DNA of 64,000 bases from Hibiscus mutabilis (Eukaryota; Streptophyta; Magnoliopsida; Malvales; Malvaceae). Location of the stretch: NCBI GenBank assembly GCA_019671005.1, contig CM033721.1, positions 55,037,680 to 55,101,679 on the forward strand, in the 5' to 3' direction. The notes beneath the pieces are model-generated. The model was given only the letters and a program-made list of their open reading frames with translations. It had not been told where the DNA came from and did no database searches. The translations under genes and the position numbers were made by a program. Of the stretch, positions 11,300-19,039 are shown piece by piece. Each line of letters begins with the position of its first letter. Position 1 is the first letter of the stretch.

Positions 11300-12257
11300 T
11301 CATTACTCGAATCTTCCAATTGCACCCTTCTCCATATTTCACACACTTCGCAAAGAAAGTCCTTGGGGTGGATTCTACAACCGTGTAGTCCACATGCTGC
11401 ATGATGCTATACTCTTTAATTGCCAATATAGCTTCATCTTTTCTATTAAATTAAAGCCCCTAAAATAATTCACCATGCTAACTCGAAGTTAATTGGGGCA
11501 TATATGGGAATTGTGGTGCCCTCATCGCATCAAAATCCACCAAGTTCATGTGAGTAGGAGGTTTATAGAATGTAATGACGCCCACGATCGGAACGAATTC
11601 TCCAACACCAAAATTAGGGGCAACATCAACGTCACCAGGGAACAAATCAGGATCCCCAACATCTTCATCTCTGCTTGAATCTTCAAGTGATTCTCCCCAT
11701 CGACCTCGTAGGTTATCAATATTAGCATCAATAGTCGGCTCGTGTGATGCGGCATATATCGACGGACCACCTTGATGAAATCAACTAGATGTCCCAGTTG
11801 CGAACATTGTGACAAAACTGCCTCCGAACATATCAAACTCGTTACCAAAACTCATTTGACTAGATTCCCCAACTGAGTTTCTAGATGGGTCGGGAATATC
11901 ACGCACATCAGCAAACAACTCGACATTTCGAATATTCATAGACTCATGCTCTGCGATCATTATTCCCACATTTGTATTATCTTCGAGAGCTATTGCGAAA
12001 CATCTGACTGGCTTGTGACATGTCAACGATTTATACCGCAAACCATGAATTTGAGCTCCAATTTTCTTGGATATCTTCTCCTTCATTACTCGAAGCGTGA
12101 TTTCTTTTTCAAATCTCATCTTCGTAGGACTTTTAGATTCGAATGTAATACCGACATCAGTTTTCACCATTTGTCCATTGTAATGGACAATCGCCATGAA
12201 TCTGTTGCTCATTTTCTCTACATGTTCGAAAAAAATATTTTCAATAATAATACACAA
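11300..12257 (-). pseudogene. MULE transposase N-terminal region
   Basis: Starts at a Met near 12257, or more likely at the later Met of SNRFMAIVHYNGQMV, a phrase that fits the opening of many plant MULE transposases (a PB1-like fold). The region continues through LRVMKEKISKKIGAQIHGLRYKS and an acidic linker (11550-11900) where the frame shifts. At 11300-11440 it reads FFAKCVKYGEGCNWKIRVMKIKKLDC, the MuDR-type zinc-binding region that precedes the DDE domain, then EVTKYNGDHTF with a stop in between. It is the beginning of the same broken gene as the three entries to its left. Confidence 0.75.
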
Positions 12258-12634
12258 ATCAAAATGAACAACTACAATGTCACTAAACCTAATTTTAAAC
12301 TATAAATAAAAATAATTTTAGAACATACTAATTATTTAAAAAATTATTTTGAATATATATATATATTCGAATACACTTTAAAAAATTATACTTATTTCTC
12401 AAAAATACTAATTACAATTTTCCCCACTACTATAATCCTAAACAAAAATAAAATATTCATCTTTCTAACACAAAAAATAAATTTCAAACAACATAAAATG
12501 TTATACGGATAAAATAAAATCAAAATTTTAAACCGACTTACAATATTTTTCCCACAACTTTCTTCTTCTGCTTTTTCTTTTCCTTCTTTACTCAAATTTT
12601 TACTTAGTTTTTCCCCTAACAATTTGCCTTCAAC
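12258..12634. other. AT-rich upstream flank of the MULE transposase
   Basis: About 380 bp of A/T-rich DNA with a short (AT)n run near 12354-12366. No coding sequence or clear promoter motif is visible. It probably belongs to the 5' untranslated or promoter part of the MULE. Confidence 0.5.
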
Positions 12635-13130
12635 ATAACCTATTTAAAAAAACAAAAGGTCCCCCTTAAATACCCCAACACGAATTTCATCTACACTAAT
12701 ATGTTTCAAATCAAAAAAATAAAACTACCCCTATATAATTTTAAATTATTATAACAACTAAAAAAAACCTTACCTCCCCTTACCTTCCCGAGGCCTGCCG
12801 TTTCCCTTGACACCGATGGACAACCCTCTGCCGAACACTGTTTGAAGACGGATAGAGGGCTTTTCGACTTTGAACAGTTTCATGCCCTCTAAATGAGTGC
12901 CACGTGGCAGCAACTAGGGTATATTCACCCTGTTTGAAGATGGATTGAAATCCCTCCAAGTTTAGGATGATTTTTTAATATTTTCTTGAGATTACTGTTC
13001 AAAGACGAGGGGAAATCACTCTGATTTCTTAATTCAACAGTAAACAACAATAGTTTGGGAAATAATCTACCCTGGACCATATTTTGGGGAAAAAATTGGA
13101 CCACAATATTGTGGTCTTTTTTCCATTTTC
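12635..13130. repeat. direct repeat copy A (MULE 5' end region)
   Basis: About 490 bp nearly repeated at 16745-17215 in the same orientation. Shared landmarks in order: TAATATGTTTCAAAT, CTACCCCTATATAATTTT, ACCTTACCTCCCCTTACC, TTGACACCGATGGACA, GAGTGCCACGTGGCAG, AGGGTATATTCACC, and TTGGACCACA-TATTGTG. It lies upstream of the MULE transposase start, so it is probably the terminal or promoter part of that element; the second copy would then be the end of a deleted sibling. GCCACGTGGC contains a G-box-like CACGTG. Confidence 0.8.
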
Positions 13131-13240
13131 TTTGTTTTCCTTTTTGTCAAGGGTGAATCTCGAAACTAGCCCTCTTAGGTTCTAAATTTCTCAAAGTAGC
13201 ACCTAGAAGTTTATATTTCCCAAACTAGAACCATTACAAT

Positions 13241-13467
13241 GAACTCGTCGAACATGCAAGGCGAGTTCAAATAAAATATTGTTTTTAAATTGAAACTCGT
13301 CGTGTGTTCACGACGAATTCTAAGCTTTTTTTTTCAAATATCTGTTTTAAAAACTTAATCATCTAATTAAGTTAATCATAATCTGAACACGTCGTGTATG
13401 CACAACAAGTTTTATCTGGGTTAACGGGCTGTCACGGTTGGAAAATAACGGGTCATGCATGCACAAC
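13241..13467. repeat. cluster of four imperfect palindromes upstream of the PMD gene
   Basis: Four related hairpin-capable words: 13241-13268 (GAACTCG...CGAGTTC), 13294-13319 (stem AACTCGTCGTG, loop TGTT, right arm CACGACGAATT, one mismatch), 13385-13411 (AACACGTCGTG / CACAACAAGTT) and about 13448-13473 (AACGGGTCATG / CACAACGAGTT). The common form is AACTCGTCGTG-TxTG-CACGACGAGTT, degraded stepwise. They end about 60 bp before a TATA box. They may be binding sites for a transposase or regulator, or relics of a foldback end; the sequence alone cannot decide. Confidence 0.65.
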
Positions 13468-13528
13468 GAGTTTCATGTTATACTTGTTGACTAACGGTCA
13501 TATTTTTTTAAATTAGGGTTTATAGTTT

Positions 13529-13541
13529 CCTATAAATAGGT
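13529..13541 (+). promoter_or_regulatory. TATA box of the PMD gene
   Basis: CCTATAAATAGG is a near-perfect plant TATA box on the plus strand, preceded by the palindrome cluster and followed by the leader and PMD reading frame. A 1.16-kb GC-rich element has inserted about 18 bp downstream, between the TATA box and the rest of the leader, which would displace or destroy the original transcript start. Confidence 0.55.
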
Positions 13542-13557
13542 AGTTATGTTAAGGGTT

Positions 13558-14717
13558 TAGATAAGGATGCCAATTGGGCGGGGAGCGTGCAAAGGGTACT
13601 CTTCCCACATCCATCTCCGTCAAGAATTTTCATCTCTATCCCCGCCCCACGACCCGTTGCAAATACAAAATCTAAATCTATCTCTGCCCCACAACTCGCA
13701 AGACTAAAACCATCCCCGCCCCATTACCCACGTGGGTCTTGAGACCCATCTAATCCCCTCTTTACCCGCCCCGTAACCCTTTCATATAATATTTTTATAA
13801 CTATTAGTTAAAAATATAAATCAAATTTGTTATGAAAAAGTATAAAATACCCGTCATTCGGACTCCTACCACATAGTGAAATTATTCTAATTATCATAAT
13901 TTTTTTAAAAAAATATTAATATACGAAACTAAAATTGTACAACAAAAAAAGTTTGGACTAAAAAAATACTAAAGTCTATTGTAAAGGATCAAAAATAGCA
14001 CAAATAACATGTAAAATAATATTTCAATTGCTTAACAAATAAACATTACAGAAAGAACTAAAAAACATAACAATTGAAAAACAACCTTAAAAAATAAGAA
14101 CAAATAACGATAGAATCTAAATAACAGACAATATTAGGAAAATAAAATTAAAAAGTAGAAGAATAACATATATATGGTGAGGACTGAAGAGAAGAAAAAA
14201 CCTTAAAAAGAAGGTATAACGACAGATAACAATAAAGAATAAACTAATAAACATAATAAATGTTATATATATAAATTTTGATAAATATTTCAAGATAAGT
14301 CAATATAAATTATTTTAAATTTGATTCTGATTCAAATTGATATATTAAAAATATTTATAAATTTGATATGATCAATTTCAAACTCAATTATATATATATA
14401 TTGAATTTTTCATTAATATCCCAAGAAAAAGTTAATATAAATTATCTTAAATTTGACTATGATCCAAACTGGTATTGTATTTTTAATAACATTTATAATA
14501 ACATTTTATAAGATCTGTTGGGGCGAGTGGGGATGATGCGAGGTGGGTGGGGATGGGGCGGGTAAAAATACATATTCATGCCTTCCCTACCACCCACGAC
14601 AAATCTAATTTTTATCTTCATCCCCGCCCCACAACCCGTGAAATTTGTAATCATCTCTGTCCAATTGAATGCGAAGTGGGGTGAATCCTCGCAAAACCCA
14701 CCCCATTGACATCTCTA
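13558..14717. mobile_element. non-autonomous hAT-like DNA transposon, about 1.16 kb
   Basis: The left end reads TAGATAAGGATGCCAATTGG and the right end, reversed, TAGAGATGTCAATGGGGTGG: imperfect terminal inverted repeats of the TAGxGATGxCAATGG kind seen in plant hAT-type small elements. Both ends carry GC-rich arms (GGGCGGGGA and multiple CCCCGCCCC; 13570-13780 and 14520-14700), while the middle is very AT-rich with no transposase. The flanks (AAGGGTTT left, GGTTTTGA right) are not a clean 8-bp target duplication, so the exact ends are approximate. It sits in the leader of the PMD pseudogene. Confidence 0.6.
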
Positions 14718-15198
14718 GGTTTTGAGCACCCAAAAATTCTTCCACCTCTTTTGCTCAAGCAAAGCAAACGAGTTTGTGAAGCCGTGTGATTTACTTAGAG
14801 CACCGAAAGAAGCAACCACACAAATATTTCGGAAGATTAAAGGTAACAGTTTTTGGCTCTTTAGATTATGTTGTTTGAGAGTTTTTATTAATTTGTTGTG
14901 AGTTTTGAATGAATTATTTATATATGATTTTTTTAGTCTGAATAGTAAATTGGGTTGTAATTATTTTAATTGAAAAAATTTTGATATTCGATTGATTTGA
15001 GATGTTTTAGGGTTTTTGCACATAATTATTGGGGGGAATGACATTATTAAGGCTTGAAGATTCCCAAATTACGAGGAACACGGATTTATTTGTAAGAACT
15101 TATGGTTCTTTTGCGATTTTAAATTTTTTGTTTGTAAATGATGAAGTACTAATTTAATTTAATTTTTTTGTTCCGAGGAGGCAAAATTTTGGCCTCGC
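14718..15198 (+). other. PMD pseudogene leader
   Basis: Plus-strand sequence after the hAT-like insert: a stretch rich in CCAAAAATTCTTCCACC, then a candidate splice donor AAAGGTAACAG near 14840 and an AT/T-rich interval up to the coding part at 15199, consistent with a leader intron. No protein-coding frame is seen. Assignment to the PMD gene rests on position only. Confidence 0.4.
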
Positions 15199-15750
15199 TT
15201 GATATGGAGCGATCCGCCAAGCATGTATATAAGAAGATTTTTGGAGATAACCGGTTTTAGTTACGTGTCATGGATTCGTGACTTCCAAGTCGTACCGAAG
15301 TTGATTAATGAGTTGGTCCAACATTGGAGACTGGAGATACATACCTTCCACATGTCGTGCGGGGAGTGCACAATCACCCTCAAAGATGCTGCTATGCATC
15401 TTGGTGTCCCAATTTCTGATAGCCTGATCATTGCTCAGAATAAGTATTATCCTAAAATTTACTGCCTCCGGTATTTGGGGAAGGCACCACCGGAGCTCGT
15501 TGTTGATGGTAAACATGTCAAGATGACATGACTGAAGAGTGATTTTCAAGTGGATGCAAATTCCACATCAACAAAAATTGAATGCGCTGCTCTAGCCTAT
15601 ATATTACTACTTCTCGGTGGTATGCTACTGCTGGACAATTCGAGTTCTCATGCGCACACGCAGTACTTCCCGTTCTTGTAATCTTCATTCGGAGCAAGAA
15701 AATATAGTTAGGGATCTCTAATATTAGGTTTCATCTACCGTGAGTTGTGC
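15199..15750 (+). pseudogene. plant mobile domain (PMD, MAIN-like) gene, truncated and broken
   Basis: The first 110 codons read continuously: FLEITGFSYVSWIRDF, then INELVQHWRLEIHTFHM, CGECTITLKDAAMHLGVPI, the core of the PMD family (RWRPETHTFH and GExTITLxDVxxLLGLPV in other members). A TGA then replaces the usual Trp after VKMT, but homology continues: AYILLLLGGMLLLDNSSS, a stop, FGARKYS, a stop, LILGFIYRELCKK up to 15757. PMD proteins are either silencing-related host proteins or partner genes in Mutator-like elements; the MULE neighbour supports the latter. An inverted-repeat element (15751-16464) replaces the rest. The family normally runs 400-700 residues, so more than half is missing. 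Confidence 0.82.
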
Positions 15751-16464
15751 AAGAAAATACTAAAATATTAAAATAACATTAAAAAATAATTTTTATTAAT
15801 ATATGACTAAAAATAAAATAAAATAATTAAAAATATCTAAAACTAAGTAAAAATTATAAAATTAAAATATCATAAGTTAACAAATTATAAATTCTTCAAT
15901 AATTAAATTTTGAAATATTTATAAAGTATTAAAAAATATAAAAACCTTCATCAAACAAATTTGGATGATTTTGGTTTTCTTTCTCTTCAAAAAATGTAAG
16001 GAAGAAAGAATCCTAAAATAGGGTTAATGTGATTCTCTCAACTGAACAAAAATCTTTGACCCTTTTTGGTGCTCCTATCTCTCAATACTAAAAAAATTAA
16101 ACTCTACACTCTAAGTCTAATTTTAAATCACAAGCCTTAAACCCTTTACTTGATTAAATTTATACACATACTTTTATGATTCATACTCACTTTATATTGA
16201 TAAAATTTTCAATTAGGGTTTAGGATTTAAGGTTTGCAATTTTTAGAGTTTAAAATTTAGAAATTAGGATTAGAGGGTAGAATTTATTTTTAAGTTTTGA
16301 TTTTTGAATAATTTATAATTTAATAGCTTCTAATATTTTAATTTTATAATTTGTACTTATTTTTAGATTTTTTTAGATTTTTGTTATTTTTTAGCCATAT
16401 ATTACTAAAACATTTTTAAATATTTTATTATTTTTATATTATTTTAGTATTTTAATATTTTCTT
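15751..16464. mobile_element. fold-back / MITE-like element with about 150-bp inverted repeats
   Basis: The left arm (15751-15910) and the reverse complement of the right arm (about 16290-16464) align over most of their length. Both start AAGAAAATA-TAAAATA-TAAAATAA and share TATATG-CTAAAAA, ATCTAAAA-TAAGTA-AAATTATAAAATTAAAATAT and AAATTATAAATT. The middle (15910-16290) is unique, AT-rich and non-coding. It lies exactly where the PMD homology stops. No transposase is present. Target duplications are not evident, so insertion with deletion, or a later rearrangement, is possible. Confidence 0.75.
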
Positions 16465-16482
16465 AAATTCGTATTTTTACCT

Positions 16483-16560
16483 AAAAATCAATTTTGCCCT
16501 CGTACTCAACCAAAAATCAATTTTGCCCTCGAACTTGCTTGAAAAATCAATTTTGCCCTC
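16483..16560. repeat. three tandem copies of a 19-20 bp word
   Basis: AAAAATCAATTTTGCCCTCG occurs at 16483-16502 and 16512-16531, and as 19 bp plus T at 16542-16561; starts are 29-30 bp apart with unrelated spacers. It lies just right of the fold-back element. It may be a transposon end or binding-site array; no gene is near. Confidence 0.85.
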
Positions 16561-16561
16561 T

Positions 16562-16744
16562 GTCACATCATCGTAAACTGCCACGTCACCACCGTAACGG
16601 TCAACGTTGGCTTCCGTCAGTCAAGGGGCAAACAATGATGCAATTAGACTACTTCAGGGGCTAAATTGTTACGAAAATAACATAGGGGAAAATCGATAAA
16701 TTGGGTCTACTACAAGGGAAAAAGTGACCATTTAGCCAAAAAAA
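16562..16744. other. short non-coding link between tandem words and repeat copy B
   Basis: Contains CCACGTCACCACCGTAACGG and TCAAGGGGCAAACAATG phrases and ends in AAAAAGTGACCATTTAGCC. The wording (ggg-cta-aat-tg, gtgaccattt) resembles terminal regions of plant DNA transposons, but no inverted partner was found. Confidence 0.3.
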
Positions 16745-17215
16745 TTAAAATTTTCCCCATTAAATACCCCTACAAGAATTTTATCTACACTAATATGTTT
16801 CAAATTAAAAAAAAAAACACTACCCCTATATAATTTTAAATTATTATAACAATTTAAAAAAACCTTACCTCCCCTTACCTTCCCGAGGCTTGTCGTTGCC
16901 CTTGACACCGATGGACAGCTCTCTGTCGAACACTATTTGAAGTCGGATAGAGGGCTGTCCGACTTTGAAAAGCCCCAGGCCCTCTAAATGAGTGCCACAT
17001 GGCAGCAACTAGGGTATATTCACCTTGTTTGAAGACGGATTGAAATCCCTCCGAATTTGGGATGTTTTTTTTAATATTTTCTCGAGATTACTATTTAAAG
17101 ACGGGGAAATCACTCCAATTTTTAAATTCAACAGTAAACGATAATAATTTAAAAAATAATTTGCTTTGGACCATATTTTAAGAAGAAAAATTGGACCACA
17201 CTATTGTGATTTTTT
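16745..17215. repeat. direct repeat copy B
   Basis: Second copy of 12635-13130 in the same orientation, starting CCCCATTAAATACCCC and ending TTGGACCACA-TATTGTG. It differs from copy A by scattered substitutions and small indels and keeps a short hairpin, GTCGGATAGAGGGCTGTCCGAC, which in copy A is degraded. No transposase is attached, so it is probably the end of an internally deleted relative of the MULE. Confidence 0.8.
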
Positions 17216-17585
17216 TTTTCAAAAAAGGATCTACTATTTTTTAAAACGTTACATCATTTACGTTGGTCATTCATATTCGCCCACGTAATGTACGGAAAAT
17301 ATTAAAAGATTTGGTGCGAACAGCAACAGGGGGACCCGGCCTGACATTGTGGTTATCATAGCGTGTGATTAGAGCGTGCCTCTCACTCGCACAGCCCTCT
17401 ACCCATGTGATTGCTAATAATTTCCCACCCTTTGATTCATATCAATTTTGCATACTAAAGTCAAAGTCTATAAAAAAAAAGGTAAAAAGCAATTGCACTT
17501 GTAAGTTTCTTTATTGACTTTTTTTAACTGTTTTATTTAGAGGAGGAGGGGGAAACACTAAGAGAAGAAAACTGTTTCTGTTAGG
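17216..17585. other. intergenic DNA, no gene recognised
   Basis: Moderately GC-rich for the window (17300-17420), with CCCACGTAATG and GATTAGAGCGTGCC phrases, then A/T-rich. Nothing coding or repeated was recognised. It could be low-copy host DNA. Confidence 0.4.
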
Positions 17586-17672
17586 TCTTAAACATGAGAC
17601 CTAAAGGAAGGGAGATGGAGCAGGTGAGCAGCTCTGACCAACCGGCCATCAACGCTTGCTCACTTTTTCTCC
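17570..17672 (-). mobile_element. SINE-like piece with tRNA-type A and B boxes
   Basis: On the minus strand a block GATGGCCGGTTGGTCAGAGC (about 17635-17655) resembles a pol III A box, and about 40 bp on AGGTCTCATGTTTAAGACCT (about 17583-17603) resembles a B box (GGTTCRANNCC). The box spacing is that of a tRNA-derived SINE head. No 3' tail or target duplication was identified, so only the head is claimed. A decayed tRNA pseudogene is the alternative. Confidence 0.4.
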
Positions 17673-17699
17673 CTTTTGGTTAAAAAGAAAGCGTTTCTT

Positions 17700-17935
17700 A
17701 TATTTTTAATAAATTATGTTACACCACATTTTCCTTTTCTTTTGAAAAGAAAAATAAATACATGCTTGTTAGTTTTTTTAATAGTCTAAAACTGGTTACA
17801 AATTAGTATCTGTTAATATATATTCTTAACCCTTTAAAAATATACAAAAATCTTGTAGATAGAGCGATTGAACCCAAGTCTCCTGAGATGAACATCATCA
17901 ACTTTTCCACTAGGACTACTTGTTGGGTTCAAATG
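17700..17935 (-). mobile_element. second SINE-like piece, tRNA-derived head
   Basis: On the minus strand from about 17935: TAGTCCTAGTGGAAAAGTTG (A box-like, near 17900-17920), then CTCAGGAGACTTGGGTTCAATC (split: CTCAGGAGAC, TTGGGTTCAATC), a good B box near 17865-17880, followed by an A/T-rich tail. Plant SINEs often carry a CTCAGGAGAC-TGGGTTCAA B-box context, which makes this the better of the two candidates. The 3' end is not defined. No clover-leaf tRNA can be folded by eye. Confidence 0.5.
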
Positions 17936-18044
17936 TAACTTGTTAGCTGAAAATGAATTTAGAAAAATATTTTATATTTTCGTTTTTCTTATGAATACTA
18001 GTTCAAATATTTTATATTACGTAGAAAAATTGAGAAAAGAAATA

Positions 18045-19034
18045 TATATAAGATGTTTACTATGTACCAGCTATGAAAAGCAACATCATCAGTCTTGGTC
18101 AGCTTCTAGAAAAAAAGATATGAAGGACAGATGAAGAATCACTCGCTTTCTGTCAAAAATAATAATGAAGAATTAGTTGCCAAGTTGATATGACGCATAA
18201 TCATCTCTTTACCATTGACATCGAGGCAGGAGATGTGAGGTGCATGAAGACCTCAATCAAAGATGATTCGTGGCTATGACATTTGAGGTATGGACATCTT
18301 AGATTTTCTAGCTTGAAGCTACTATCAAAAGCAAAGATGGTGAATGGGTTGCCAGAAATCAACCCTCCAAATCCATTGTACGAGGCTTGCATCAAAGTAA
18401 AACAACACAGACAAAGCTTTGAAATTGGCAAATCCTGGAGAGCAAGAAGACCATTGGAGATAGTCCACATCGACATAGCTGGTCCTTTTGACATACCATC
18501 AATTAGAGGAAACATGTACTACTTGACCTTTATTGATGATTATAGCAGAACGTGTTGGGTATATGTTCTTAATGAAAAATTAGAAGCATTGAATAAATTC
18601 AAAGAATTCAAAGCAATGGTGGAGAAGCAAAGCAACCAATACATAAAGATACTCATATCTGATAGAGGAGGCGAGTATACAATAAAGTTATTTGAAGATT
18701 TTTGCAAAGAGCATGGTTTCATTCCTTAGTTGACAGTTAGATACACGCCTCAACAAAATGGAGTTGTAGAAAGAAAGAATCGCACCATTCTCAACATGGA
18801 AAGGAGCATGGTAAAAGGTAAGCATCTACCAAGAAATTTCTGGGCTGAAGCAGATCGATGTGCAGTTTACTTGTTGAATCGCTATCCATAAAAAAGTGTG
18901 TGAACGAAGCATGGAACGGTAAAAAACCAGGAATTGGCCATCTCAAGATTTTTGGTTGCATTGCATATGCCCACGTACCTTAGTAGATAAGAAATAAGCT
19001 TGATGGCAGATGAAAAAATGCATTTTCATTGGCT
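18045..19034 (+). pseudogene. Copia-2 GAG-pre-integrase and integrase core
   Basis: Reads YYVPAMKSNIISLGQLLEKK (18047-18105), NHSLSVKNNNEELVAK, then a HLRYGHLRF zinc-type motif, and the integrase core IVHIDIAGPFDIPSI, YYLTFIDDYSRTCWVYVL, ISDRGGEYTIKLFEDFCKEHG, a stop, then TVRYTPQQNGVVERKNRTI. The first catalytic Asp (HIDIAGP), the second (SDRGGE) and the Glu (VVERKN) are visible. The longest open stretch (18283-18729) is 148 codons. The zinc motif shows one Trp codon reduced to a stop (DDSWL-HLRYGH) and Cys residues changed (YEACIKVKQ). It cannot act as an integrase. Confidence 0.88.
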
Positions 19035-19039
19035 ATGAT
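19035..19039. repeat. Gypsy-1 target-site duplication, left (ATGAT)
   Basis: ATGAT immediately before the Gypsy-1 LTR start TGTAACACCCC. The same 5 bases follow the other end at 29374-29378. Removing the element and one copy restores the copia reading order. Confidence 0.93.

Noticed and set aside
12392..12622. A 76-codon minus-strand ORF upstream of the MULE transposase
   Set aside because: Lysine/phenylalanine-rich translation of A/T-rich DNA; no homology recognised.
13570..14700. GC-rich blocks that look like a CpG island or promoter
   Set aside because: They are the arms of a hAT-like element with inverted ends and share wording with each other; the real TATA box lies outside.
17640..17935. 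A functional tRNA gene
   Set aside because: Only A- and B-box-like words are present; no clover-leaf, anticodon arm or acceptor stem can be paired.
17940..18134. A 64-codon plus-strand ORF
   Set aside because: Its second half overlaps Copia-2 pre-integrase sequence in the wrong frame and the first half resembles nothing.
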